Made by a program: the position numbers and the translations under genes. A model generated the notes under the pieces. It was not told the DNA's origin. It saw only the letters and a list, made by a program, of their open reading frames with translations, and ran no database searches. A stretch of DNA of 64,000 nucleotides from Strigops habroptila (Eukaryota; Chordata; Aves; Psittaciformes; Psittacidae). The DNA lies in the NCBI RefSeq assembly GCF_004027225.2, contig NC_044282.2:59823225-59887224 (forward strand), given 5' to 3'. Below, one piece after another: positions 1 through 11,845 of the stretch; position 1 is the first letter of the stretch; the number at the start of each line of letters is the position of its first letter.

Positions 1-790
1 CTGGTGAAGGGCCCCTTATCTGCACTGTTTGATGAAGGTGATCCTTGTTCTGTTCAAGCAGTCTGAAGGCCATCGGTTTCCCATTTTCCATCACTACCTG
101 GCACCCAGCCTGCAAATAAAAAGCCATCAAGGTGACTTAATTAAGGGAAAAGGGGAGACTTGGTGGTGTTCTTTGCTTTTCCTCTGTTTGTTGTTGATTG
201 GGAAGATTTCTGCTGGGTATTTAATTTGTGCGGTTTTCCAAAGCTGAAACTTGGGTCCCGTGTCTACTGGTTTCCTGGAACTGACCTGGAGAACTAGTAC
301 AGACCAGAGACCCTGCCATCCTTCTTGGAAGAGTCATAATACACAAGCTTTCCTAATGCTCCTGCTCCTGATAATTATGAGGAGGTATCCCAGCTTTCCC
401 ATGTAACAAATACATAATAAGATGCTAAATTGCCATTTTTCTTGACAGTTGTAAACAAAACTTTGGCAAACAGTGCCTTTGCAGCCCAGAAGTTGTGAAA
501 CACAAACAGACCTTTGATTTTTAAGGATCCCATGATTTCCAAGCCAACTTTGTGTGTTGGGGAGTGCTGATGAGGAGACTCTGGATTTTTTCACGCCCGA
601 CTGTCAGTGCTAAACACAGAGACTGGAAGCTGGAAATGAAAAACTTTGATACTGCAAACACTTGGAGGGGATTATAACATCACATGCTCGAGCCTACGAA
701 CACAAGAAGAGCCAGACTGGGTCAGCCCCAACATCCTGTCTCCAGCAGCAAGCAGTAGCAGACTCCCCAGTGCTCAGCGCAGTTAGTTGA
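1..790. other. Upstream flank of the beta-defensin gene, no gene recognised
   Basis: Both strands hold only short open frames with no recognisable motif. The AvBD family often has a noncoding first exon, so one could lie here or further left, but I cannot place it. The rest of the defensin cluster would be expected to the left of base 1. Confidence 0.5.
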
Positions 791-805
791 CAAAACCCTG
801 CTGCT

Positions 806-965
806 TTTTATTTTTTCCTTTTTTTTATTTTATTTTTTTTGTGTGTGTGTTTTCTTTCTTTTTCTTTTTTCCTTTTTTATTTCTCTTCTCTTTTTCTTTC
901 TCTTTTTCTTTCTCTTTTTCTTTCTCTTTTTTTTTTGTTTTCTTTTTCTTTTTTTATTCTTCTGT
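806..965. repeat. Polypyrimidine tract (T/C-rich simple repeat)
   Basis: About 160 bases of nearly pure T and C on the + strand, with a short TTTTCTTTCTC-like unit repeated several times in the middle. The open frames across it (poly-Phe/Ser on one strand, poly-Lys/Arg on the other) are artefacts of the repeat. It ends about 120 bases before the TATA-like box of the defensin gene. Confidence 0.9.
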
Positions 966-1084
966 AACAAGGTGTGTCCAAGAGTGGGAACATCCCAGTG
1001 CAACTGTTTGCTGTCATGTTGAAATACATCTGAGATTGACAAAGTTCCCTGGGCTCCAGGAGCGTTACACAACCCGTTCAGTGC

Positions 1085-1176
1085 TATAAATCCAGGATCT
1101 CCCTCTTCTCCCTCTTCTCCGCCTCTTTACAGCCCTTCGCTCCTCCTCGTGGTGGGACCTCCCCTCACGTCCAGCC
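1085..1176 (+). promoter_or_regulatory. TATA-like box and leader, or 3' splice acceptor, of the defensin gene
   Basis: A TATAAA lies at 1085-1090, 87 bases before the start codon. A pyrimidine-rich run then leads to a good acceptor-like TTTACAG ending at 1132. Two readings are possible: a TATA promoter with TSS near 1115 and an unspliced leader, or a spliced leader whose last piece starts at 1133. Avian beta-defensins commonly have a noncoding first exon, which favours the second. The sequence alone does not decide. Confidence 0.45.
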
Positions 1177-2742
1177 ATGCGGATCCTCCAGCTGCTCTTT
1201 GCAATCATTATCATTCTCCTCCTCCAGGATGTTCCGGGTAAGGACAAAATACTCACAGGGGTTTCTGCAGGACTGTGGAGAGAGAAAAGACAGGTTCCTA
1301 CTCCAAGGTAGAGAAGGACAAGATAGGGCACTCAAGGCAAACCAGGTCAAGTCAAGCCTAACCTGACTCTTGCTTCCAGGGAACAAATTCCTTCTGAAAC
1401 AGTCTCCATGAAGTTCCTGGATGCAGGTGTCCCAGGTTCATAGTCTGTAAGTCCCCTCCTCTCCATCCCCTCAAAACCCACGCAGGAATGCTGAGTCTAA
1501 GCCCTGAGCCTGAGCTCTGCTCCTGACCAGGATACAAGCCTCATCCTCCAAAAGTCAAGGAGAACCCCATGAAATCAAAAGAATCTTTCAGAGGAAAAAT
1601 GTGGGGGGAAAGACTGCTAGCTTATTTGTGTGTCTGTCTGTTTTCTTCTGGGATTCTGTTTTCTTCCTTGGCTTGGCTTTGTCACTGCTTGCTTGTATGT
1701 ATATGTTAGAAATTCAGGTTTCATTCAGCTGTAAGGTCACTATGATGTTACTAGGACTATGGTGGTATATCTTTCATAGAAAACAAACCTCATAACCAAG
1801 AAGAAGAGATTTACTTGCTCAGCTTGTTTATACTCTCATTTAGTTACTTAACTCCTAGAGATAAAGAGGGGAGAGAGAAAGGTTTGCCTACTCCAGTGAT
1901 GGTGGATACCCACCTGTGCATCATAGAATCACAGAGTGGTTTGGGTTGGAAGGAACCTTAAAGCTCATCTAGTTCCAACCACCTGCCACAGGCAGGGACA
2001 CCTTCCACTAGACCAGGTTGCTCCAAGCCTCTGTGTCCAACCTGGCCTTGAGCACTGCCAGGGATGGGGCAGCCACAGCTTCTCTGGGCAACCTGTGCCA
2101 GGGCCTCAACACCTTCCAGAAACCCTAAGCATGGTGTTCCTGCTGCATGTAAAGAGAAGCAGCACATACCCTTTATATCAAAGCAAGAAGATTTTAAAAA
2201 AGCAAACAAAAAAAAAAAAAAAACCAAAACCAAACCCAAAACACTGAGAAAACAACACTCATAAAAGAATTCCCAAACCAATAGATAAAACACCTATTCC
2301 AAAAAGACATTTTTCTCACTTTTGATATTGCCCAAGGGATCCACTTCACCTAACTCATCCAACCTAACTTAGCCAACCCAGAACTTCACCTAACTCATCT
2401 AACTTAACTTAGCCAACCGAAAGCTGCCATCCCACCTAAGCTAGGCTAGTTATTAAGAGAGTCCCAGTGCTTGCTGGAGGCAAATGCTCCCCCAGAGCAT
2501 ACCTTCATCATGAAGCCAGCTGAATTTCCCCATCTCATCACTCAGTCACCAACACCAGCGGAGCTCCGAGTGGGTTTGCAGGTGCCCTAAGCGGGTCTCT
2601 CATCACCTTTCCCCCTGCAGCAAGCGGCCTGTCGGACAGCCAGCAGTGCAGAAGCAACCATGGCCACTGCCGGAGGCTTTGCTTCCACGCGGAGCACTGG
2701 GAAGGGAGCTGCAGCAACGGCCGCCTGCGCTGCTGCCGATGA
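1177..2742 (+). CDS. AvBD13: Avian beta-defensin 13 (AvBD13-like), complete
   Basis: Coding exons are 1177-1237 and 2621-2742, joined by a GTAAGG donor and a CCCTGCAG acceptor in matching phase, giving 60 aa. Residues 1-20 (starting MRILQLLFAI) are a hydrophobic signal peptide. The mature part holds the six-cysteine beta-defensin pattern C-x6-C-x3-C-x9-C-x6-CC, including CRSNHGHC, CRRLC and GRLRCC. From memory, chicken AvBD13 shares MRILQLLFAI, NHGHCRRLCFH and NGRLRCCR, which is the basis for the assignment. Such peptides are secreted and act on microbial membranes. This one has six Arg, three acidic residues and four His in the mature part, so it is modestly cationic. It stops right after CCR, whereas the chicken protein as I recall it has a longer tail. 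The position next to CTSB fits AvBD13, which lies at the cluster edge. Confidence 0.93.
1921..2130 (-). mobile_element. CR1 LINE, 3' fragment (antisense)
   Basis: It starts with the reverse complement of the CR1 3' end (TCATAGAATCACAGAG, then GGTTTGGGTTGGAAGGAACC) and runs through the usual CTTCCACTAGACCAGGTTGC segment to the GGCCTCA block. It is truncated at the 5' side, as most CR1 copies are. Confidence 0.93.
2343..2420. repeat. Tandem duplication, about 40-base unit, two copies
   Basis: Two near-identical units each begin ACTTCACCTAACTCATC, at 2343 and 2383, and end at TTAGCCAACC. They differ at only a few positions. Confidence 0.85.
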
Positions 2743-2867
2743 GAACAGCCACGCTGCGATGGACCCCAGCACCCTAAGGTGATCCTTCAACCACAGTGAT
2801 CCTGCAACCACAGCTGTATGTAAGACCTGCTCCATGCCTACACCTGCAGCTCATTTTGTCCATCACC

Positions 2868-2873
2868 AATAAA
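2868..2873 (+). terminator. AvBD13: Polyadenylation signal of the defensin gene
   Basis: An AATAAA lies 126 bases after the stop codon, followed by a GT-rich stretch (GCTGTTGGGTTTGG). This gives a short 3' UTR, normal for defensin mRNAs. Confidence 0.8.
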
Positions 2874-3859
2874 GCTGTTGGGTTTGGATGTCCTTCTGGG
2901 TGCAGAGTGCAGCTGTCTTTCCCTCTGAGATGGATCATCCTGCCTGACCCTTGGGGCTTGATGATGCTTGAGATGCACTGGGGTGTCCAAAACATCTGTA
3001 CAAGGCTGGCAGATGTGGCACAGAACCAAGGAGACACCTGTGCCCTTCCAGAGAGGCAGCAACAGAGGGGTCTGTTGAGCTTCTCCACTGAAGCCCTCTT
3101 CTAGCCCATACCTCTGTCTCTATCACAGCCTTTATCAACATCTATCTCTTGCTCTGTTTACAGAAGAGACCACAGCAGGATCCATCCTCTTCAAGGAGAT
3201 GGATCCAAGACAGAGGTATGATTTGCCCTCCCAGAAATGCCTCTGCCTCCCCAATAGCACCAACAAGGTGAACCTGGGCGGATGGCTCAGGTTATCTACC
3301 TCTGAGATGAGGTAAAGGTGGGTGAGATGGGGAAATCCCACTCCCATGGGCAAAGCAATTCACCTGGTGGTCGCACAGTGAGCATCTGTCCTGCTGCTGC
3401 CTGGAGTGATTCTAATGTGAAACCTTACTTGCATAGCGTGAGGTTTAAATAAAAAGAGACATTGCTCACCAGGCTGGTCATATAAGCAAAAGGAGCTTTT
3501 CTGGCTTCCGTGCTATTTGCTGGTGAGGGATACCCCAGGCTGAGTGGTTGTGGGTCTGAGGGAAGAAAAGGCCTGAAGAAGCAGCAGCCAATCTGACTTT
3601 GGGTGGCCCCTGATTGCTGACATATACAAAAGCATTGCACCCTGAATGCTTTTGGGGTTAGGGTAAAATAGCTAATAAAATGCTGTTTGCTTAGGGGGAG
3701 AAAAAGGGAGAAAATCTTGCTAGAGAGGAAATGATGAATGCATGTGAAGGAGGAGGAGGAGGAGATATCAGAGCCAGCAACACACCGCCCTGACTGGGGA
3801 CCATCCCTCCAAACCCCGCTACCCTGGGCACCCGCACCAAAGGGGAGGCCTGGGACATA

Positions 3860-3965
3860 TGTCAGGGAAAAAGGGAAGTAAAATAAAGGAAAGGGAAAAT
3901 GAAGGGATCGGAAAGGAAAATAAAGGGAAGAGAAGGGAAAATGAAGAGAAGGGAAGGGAAGCTGC
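3860..3965. repeat. Purine-rich minisatellite, about 21-base period
   Basis: G/A-only units of the GGGAAAATGAAG type recur about every 21 bases. Read on the minus strand they give a heptad peptide pattern (SLHFPFS, SLYFPFR, SLHFPFP). This explains the start of a 180-residue open frame that is otherwise unlike a gene. Confidence 0.8.
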
Positions 3966-5526
3966 ACACCTGGCTTTAATCTAAACCCACTCCTTTGTCT
4001 GCCCCAGAGGGACCAGTCTTGTCCTGGAGGGAACAGAGGGAAACCAGTAAAACCAGCATCTCGGCTGTGCTGGTTGACACCCAGTGGAGATCTGTCCCAT
4101 CTCTGTCTGTACTCTGAGCAGGGAGAGATTCCCCCTCTCTCTTACCACCATTAACCAAACCAGTGAGGGAGTGCGCTCCCATGTGCTGGGGATACCCTGT
4201 CCGTGCTCCTCTCGCTCTGCAGGCTGCAAAGACAGCAGCAACATCTTCACACAGTCCCCTCTCCTGGATGCTTCTCCTCCCTGTTGAGTGACAGCCCGGC
4301 TCCTCCAGGGCCTCAGAAAGCTCAGCCAGAGGTTAGCAGCCACTCCGGCTCACATGAGCCATCAGTCCCATCGAGCAGATACGGCTCCCCTTGATAACAA
4401 GACCTGCCAGAAACGAGCCTCCATTTTTTCCACCTTTTTGAAGTCTAGCCAGTGAAGTTTTGCAGAGCTTTGTCTTTCTGCCAAAGTAACCAACTTCCAG
4501 CTCCAGCCTTCATCTTCCCTCCTTTTCCCTGACCTCCTTCCCCCACACACACACCCTGCCTTCCCTCTTCCTCCTTGCTCCTCCATGGGGCTCCATGATA
4601 GAGAAGCTGGGGGGGACACACAGGGATGAGGGGGTGATGTCATGTGTTTTTGGCCCTGCAGAGGAGGAGGCAAGGGTTAGACACGTCTGCCCCTGCCCAG
4701 CCTGGCGCCGGGAGCAACTGGGAGCCTTCCTTTCGCAGCCGCCTCTGCGCCTTATCAGGAGCAGGATGACATCTCGGGGACGGGCTGCCGGGCTTGCGAG
4801 GGGAAGGAGGTGGGGAGCCCCTGAATGTGTGCCTTGTGAGGAGCATGCACTGCTGGGCGTGAGCGTGGGTATGTGTGAGTGTGCTCGCTGGCAGGAGCTG
4901 CAGGGGGAAATTGCTCCCAGCAGGATGGAGCCGGCTATCAGCCGCCACACAGAAGAAAGTGGCTCTGTGTGGAAGCCCAGCCAAGACAAGGGCAATGCTC
5001 TTGCCCAGCTCCACTCCACTATGAGAGTTTAACCTCTCACATCCCAGGTGAGCAACCTGGAAAAGCCTGCAAAGGGTTAAAGATTCCCTTTGCCATCAAA
5101 GGAAGAGGCCAGGGCAGAGGGAGGAAGGTGAATCCATCTGCCCCATACACACAGCTTGGGGTCAGGAGTGATCTCCAGCAGGGCTGGGTACAAATGTGCC
5201 ATGGAAATGGTTTTGAGACGGAGCATCAGGTCCTCCTCTATATGTTTTCGGCAATTTTTTTCCAATTTGGAATAGAAAAACGTCATTCTCCATAAAACAC
5301 CAATAGCCCCTAATGCCCTAATGCCACCCCTTCTTCTCTGCCTCAGAAACGTGGTTTGATCAGAAAAGTATGAAATATTTTTGGCTAAAGCCAGGATGAA
5401 CTGTTTTTCCTATCTTCTGCATCACAGCCTTCAGGAGCAAAGAGCTCTGTGGGACATGGGAGCTGCAGCCCAAGGAAGAGAGATGGTTCCCTATAGCAGT
5501 GGTCTTCTAACATATTTTATTTTATA

Positions 5527-5572
5527 TTATTTACTAATGTTACAAACAATATTTACTAATGTTACAAACAAT
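5527..5572. repeat. Tandem duplication, two copies
   Basis: The unit TATTTACTAATGTTACAAAC occurs twice in a row in an AT-rich patch. No associated element was seen. Confidence 0.8.
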
Positions 5573-8500
5573 CCTGCTCTGATGGATCATCTTGCTCACA
5601 CCCCGCTTTGGAGACCAGTGCTCTAGAGGAAGATGGAGATTTTGGGGAGCCTCCAAGGCATGGGGCAGAAATTTAAACAATGGCTGGTTCTCTTTCCAGC
5701 CGGAAAGTTTGCAAAACTATCAATTTTTTTTGCTTGGAATAAGTAAGATTTTCTGTAAAAATCATTCTCACTTTTGTTGTAATTACAGTGAGAAAAAAGA
5801 TACTGAAAAACTAGGAGTGCTATAAAATCAAGGTCACCTTCAGTGTCTCTTTCACACCTAAGCCCTGTTTCAGAAGAGCCTCTCTCCTCTCGGGCAGAGC
5901 CAAGCCCTTACATTGGGTAAGCAATCTGAACATCTACAAAGCAAAAGTCTCCATCTTCTTGGCCTCCACTTGAGAGTGGAGGAGCAGGTCCTGTGAAAGC
6001 CAGAGGAACAGGTCCTGTGCAGCAAGAAATCATGTCTCACACGGGTTTTCTTATTTCTGAGGATGGCGAAGGGAGCCCAGGGTGACCTGTCGCTGTGAAG
6101 ACACTTCTGTCAGTTCAGTGAACCTCTGCCAGAAAAACCTTGGCACCTTCTCTACATGAATAAAGCAATGTGCTGTTTGTACACCCCTAGAAGGGGACTA
6201 AGAAAAGATGCAGCCCCTGGGACCGCCCTGTGCTGACCTCAGCTGTCCACATCAGAGCGGATGGCAGTCAGTCAGCCCTAACATCTCAGAGGCTATGTAA
6301 TAAAGCACATCTTTTTCTAGGCATAAATAAATGACTTCACCCTTCTGGTGAGGTGCTCTGGGCTCTTCCGTCAGCCCCACATGGAAGAACAGCAGTGCTG
6401 GACCAATGCAGCCCCAGTCTCCCCAAGGAGGGAGCACTGACTGGTGAGGATGCTCCAAAACAAACACCATGATGAGCACTGCTGGGATATTCCCTAGCAC
6501 GCCAGCAAAGCCACCTGCAGCCAAAAGCTTGTGGCTCTTGGTTTAGAGACACCTCAGGGATGAGAGGCAATGGTGAAATGCAGGGGAAAGGCTTTTCACC
6601 CAGATAAGGGAGGGTGGATGAGCCCTGTCCCCTCTCCATCCTCCTCCCCAGGGCCACCTCCTGTAGAACCCTTCTCCAAGCCCTATGAGCACTCAGCCCT
6701 TTCTCCAGGACCAGGTCCCCATGGCTGCGACAGACACGAAAGCTGTCAGGAGGCTTTATTGTCCAGATCTTCATGCCATTATCAGCGACTCCCACACACT
6801 GGAAGTGAGATATGTGTGACAACATTTTTTCCATCAGCAAGCTTATCGCGGCTGAGAAGAGGGGAAGGGGCTGGGGAGGATGATGTGGAGGATGATGTGG
6901 AGAATGGAGGAAGGAGGGGAGGTGCATGGGCAAAACCACCCATCCACCCCATCCTTCACCCACCCCCTGCTCCCCAAATCTATGAAAGGAGAGGGGAGAA
7001 TGGGGTTTTGGAGGAATGTGTTGGCAAAGTAATTGTATCAGACCTACAGCCTCCTGGCCCAGTAGAGACAGGCCTAAATTCCTTGGGTAAGATCCGAAAA
7101 CACTCTGCCTGAAAACACATCTCTTAATTCATATGGGTGTACGTACAAATGGAGAGACCTTCTGCAAGGATGTTGGCTGGGCTTACAAGACCCCAAGGGG
7201 TATGACCCCTCCTTGGCGTCAGACTGATCCTTCCCAGCACTGGGGGAAGCTCCAGCCGGCAGGAAAGACATTAATAGAGCAAAACTCTCAGCTGTATCAG
7301 ACACAGACAGAGCAACTTGGACCCCATCACTGTGGCTGCAGCTGGGAACTATGCATTGCATCTCACTGGGTTTTTGCAGTGGTCAGTTTTCACAGTTCAC
7401 AGCACATGCAATGGCAACACATCTCGGGGAGGCCTGCAGGACAAGGAGCAGAGGATACAGGTGTAATTTCAAGGGAATTTCCTCTGGAAATCCCTAGATT
7501 TATTCCAGGGTGGACAAGTTCACGTATACCCCAAGTTTGCCATTAGTTCCCTTCCTCCCAAGAGCTGGGTTTCTGCTCGGCCCATAGCAGCCTTGTGAAG
7601 CAGCCACCTCAAATACAACATGGTTCCTGGGATGAAAAAAAACCCAAGAGATTAAATAACCTCTCCCACCAAGCTGCTGCTTGCAAGGAAAGCCCAAGAC
7701 AACACTGTCCTGTTTTGTTTCAAGGCGAGAAGCTTGGCAATGTTATCGTGGGACCATGAGGAGGTAATTGCCCAAAGGAGCCACCTCTGAAAGCAGAGGT
7801 GACGCTGAGGTTCCCCTTGCTGGCACGTGAATGGGTTTATCTCCCCAAGGAAGACAGTTATGGATTTACCCATTAAGTGCATTATGGACTCTGCAGGCTG
7901 GTGTTTCCAAGGATGGGGCTGACAACATGTACGGCCACAGCCAAGGGGAGGCCTATCTGAACACCAGACATCTGACACTGAGCACAAAAAACACATGGGA
8001 GCACATGGCAGGGGAAAAAAGTGCATGTTTTGTCTGCCCAGTGATGTGATTGCTTCTGGTAGCTGGTGTGTGGAGGTGGCTGCTGTGATTAATGGGAGGC
8101 TTCACCATCAGCATGGTCAGTCCCAGGCTGCCTGCTCCTTGGGGAGCTGCTATCTGCTGGGAGATGATGGTCTTCAGGCACAGTTCGTTAGCAGAGTCCC
8201 TTGGGGGTGGCTGGCTGCGGTGGGTTAAGCACAGGCTGGAAGAGGGTCTCTCGTTCTGTGAGCTGATGTGGTGGGGGACGAACCACGGTCCTGCTCAGTG
8301 TAGGCAGAAGCAAACATGGCTGGAGCTAATCTAGTCATCAGCGCCCACAACAGCCCCATCACTCACCAGAGTGGTGAAACCAAAGTGGTTTCATGTGGTG
8401 AAAGCCTCCAGTGTTCTTTCGGAGGCAGGCAGAGTCATCCCACCAGCACTACCAGCGCCCCAGCCACCAGCTGGACGGTCCTGAGACAAACCTGAGTGCT

Positions 8501-11500
8501 GAAGTATGTGTGGAGACCTTCTGTGACCTGAGCATGGGACAGAGATGAGCGGATTTCTCATAGACGAGTTTACAGTAGTAATGTTCTCATGAGGGCAGTG
8601 GTCATCCTTAGACCAATCAATGAGGTCTGTGAAGGAAAGCAGTGTTATAAGGTCAACAAATATCCTCCAGAGAGTGGGAAAGGAGAAGGCGCCTTGTGTT
8701 CTTTTGTGTAAATTCTCTTATCTGTACATAAGCATAATGTATCCAGGGCAATGTTCTGCTGCTCTTGACAATGGAAGACTTCTGCCAGATTGCCTTTTCA
8801 CATCCAGGCAACTGAAGGGGTGAAGAGTTTTCCCTAGACCCCTGGGAGGTCTTCCAAACCTGACCCATCCAGCAGACAGGCAGACTGGCAGAGCTCAGAG
8901 ACACCTCCAGTTGTTTCCTTGCCCATCTTTTTGCTGTCTCTGTCTTCACAGCTTATAGGTCATCAAAGTGGGGAGAACCTGCTCTGGAGGGGTGGTATCT
9001 GCACCAGAGAAGGAAGGTGCTGGAGGTAAGGGCCCCACTATAAATAGACATACACAGCAAAACAAAAAGTCTGCTTTCAAGGAGGTCTGGATGGGTGCAT
9101 GCCCTGGACCAGAAAAGTGTCTTGTGCCGGGTGCTGCTCACAGTCAGTGACAGAACTGCTGAATCAAATATATCAGTGTTTCTCTTCTGGGCTGAGCCTG
9201 CCCGAGCCAGCGGCCCAGCAAACAGGAGGTCAGTGAAGGCTTGCTATGGGAAATAACCTTTACTGGAGCTTGTTCAGCTTAAGGATAGAGTTTTTCCTAC
9301 AGCATGTGACCAGAAACATGGAGAGCTGGTCGCTCCTGCCTCTGAAAAGCTTTGCAAGCATTCCTGACTCAGTTTACCCATCTGTAATATGGAGGCAAAG
9401 ATAATTCTCTCTCCCAAAGGTGAATACCGGAGAATAGCTTATGAAAATAGGAAGTAACTGAGGCTGGGTGGGAGATCTCCAAGCCACTCCCTGCTCCAGC
9501 CAGGGAAACCTAGATCAGCTGCTTTTGGGAAGGCTGAAGGAGATATCCCAGGGTGTCAAAACCCATTTATTAGATTTTCAAGAAATATCTTAGAATCATG
9601 TCTTTATAATAGCTTTCAATAGTAAAGGCTACCTTGGGACACAGGCTGTTAGAGTCATCCATCCTGAAGGAAATGCTTTTTGACAGAATTAAATCTCCCA
9701 CACAAATATCCTGTGACCTTGTGTGTTGTTTTTTTTAACTTGTGCATATTGAAAAGCAAAAGCATTCAGAAAAAAAAAAAACAAAACCCAAGCCAAACCC
9801 CAAAACCCCTCTATACTGTAAAATTAAAGGCTAAAAAAGTGATTTTCAGCTCTTACAATGAAACTTCCCTTCTTGGGGGTAGTGGATGGGGTGAACCCTT
9901 TTACCTCCCACCCACCATCCCTGGAGAAGATGGATTGATGGGAGGTCACGGAGCCCCCAGGACCAGGGCAGCTCAAATCCATCCACAGGGGGCTCCCCGG
10001 GATGAGCCCTGCTCTGCCCATCCCCAGGGTATCCAGCCATGCCTGAAGAGACTGTGGGAGTTTGGCTGCCGCTTCCTGGCCCTTATCGGCACTCATGTGC
10101 AGTCTGTCACCAATCCTGCTCAGCTCAGCCTCCATGCACCCACCCCGGGGCCATTCCCGTCTCCAGGACACCCACTATTTCCAGCCCCAGCTGAGATGCT
10201 GGTGGGGGCTCACAGTTTTATGATGCAGAGGAGCCGCCCCGGGTCCCCACCCTCTCCCATCACCCTGCTCCCCTATGGCTCAGGCTTGGCTCTTTCTTGC
10301 AGCAGAGACAACTGACCCAGGCAGGGACCTGGTGACAAGTTTCCACTCAGAAAGCAGTCCTCCCCACCCCTTCAGGGAGGACAACCCAGCTACCACCGCC
10401 TCGTGTGGACCCTGTTCTTTCTTCCTCTGCTAGGCAGAGGAGAGGGATGTGGTGACATGACCAAGGTCACAGAGCCTGCCAGCAGACCTGAAAACTGATA
10501 CTAAGTGCTCTCCCAAACCCAGCGCTGTTCATCACAGTGCTGCTGCTGGAGTTCAGCTATGTGTTACATATGTATGGGGAAAGCAAAGCCACTGCAAGGA
10601 GAAGACCATGCCTTGTGGGCTGGGTCTGCTCTCACTTGTTTCCTTCTCTCTTACAGTGATGCTGGACTGTCTCTAGAGAAGGCTTGTAGCCAAGCTCTTC
10701 CTTTGTCCCCTCTGCTCAAGGCTGCTCAAGCCACGCCTGGAAATGCCTTGGAAGTTTGGCTACCATTACATAGCTCTTGACGCCACATGATGTCCCACCC
10801 CTCACCACAGAGATGGGGAGCCCAGGGAAACATGAAGAGAAGAATGCAAGATGACCTTGTGGCACAGATGGAGAGATTCAGACCACATATACTTTCCTTT
10901 TGGCCCATGTCCCACTTCCCATGTGTTGGAGGAACTGGTTCTTGCCATGGTGGACACCAGCCATGGTGGCCACACGAGCCAGTTCCCTGTGTGCTTGTGG
11001 TTGTTGCTGTCAGGCAGGATTTTGGTTTTCATTCCCAGCACCATCAGTGATGGATCCCAGATCCAGGTTACTGAGGTGATTGTGTTTGGGCCCACATTTG
11101 TTGCCTGGCAGCACAGGCAGGTGTGCTGCATCCCATCTCATAATGGGGAACGAGGTCACCGCGTAGGTCTCTTCAACCTCTGATGTAGCCGAAGGATGGA
11201 CCTCTTTCCTCCTGGGGTTATCATCTACTAGACCCTTACTGTTGGCAGGTTACCTTAGCAGGACACGAATGATCCCTCCTACGAAGGAGGGAATTAAATA
11301 AGTGCCTCTGCCTACACTTTTAAATTACTAGGACCTTGCTTTTAACACTGTCCAGTGAGCATTGAGCTAAACAAGCCCTGGACACAGCTTGACCATCAGT
11401 ACATTCCCAACAAGCTCTTCGGCAGTGAAGAGGTCTCCAACATCGTATGCTCCCAGGAGCCTGTGGGTAGAGAAATCATTCTGATGGGCCACTGGGTTAG

Positions 11501-11753
11501 GTGTCCCTCCATCGCACCCACCTGTGTTTTGGGGAGGGTTACACCAAAATAATCAAGATGGAAGATGGTAAGCACCCGGACTGGGGTTTTACCCATGCAG
11601 GTGTAGGAGAAAGGCTGTGTCTTGAATAAACTATGCAAAAGGACAAGATTTCCATGTGTGAAACGGACAATGTGTGAAAGTGAGACCTGTTCAGAGGTGA
11701 TACCAAGAGCATATGCCTGAGTGATCAGCAGGAAGGTGGTGGTGTCTGCAGAA

Positions 11754-11845
11754 ATCATAGCACCATAGAACCATAGAATACCAGGTAGGAAGGGACATCA
11801 AGGATCATCTGGTCCAACATTTCTTGGAAAAGCATGATCTAGGGT
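11754..11845 (-). mobile_element. CR1-like LINE remnant (antisense), old
   Basis: It contains ATAGAATACCAGGTAGGAAG followed by CATCTGGTCCAACATTTC. This resembles the reverse complement of a CR1 3' end of a subfamily different from the abundant one in this window. It is diverged, and its right edge is uncertain. Confidence 0.65.

Larger units (their letters stand above)
1238..2620 (+). other. Defensin intron
   Basis: A 1.38-kb intron between the signal-peptide exon and the mature-peptide exon. It contains an antisense CR1 fragment (1921-2130), an A-rich run (2206-2245) and a 40-base tandem duplication (2343-2420). Confidence 0.85.

Noticed and set aside
830-1072. Lys/Arg-rich and Phe-rich open frames over the T/C tract
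   Set aside because: Products of a simple repeat read on both strands; no gene features.
3425-3967. 180-residue minus-strand frame with FPF heptads
   Set aside because: Its start is a 21-base purine minisatellite and the rest has no motif or splice support.
9680-10315. 211-residue plus-strand frame
   Set aside because: Pro-rich, no recognised domain, overlapped by antisense frames, and begins in an A-rich simple stretch.
10787-11183. Overlapping 110- and 109-residue frames on both strands
   Set aside because: I could not match either to a family, and codon pattern and flanks give no support. Left unannotated.
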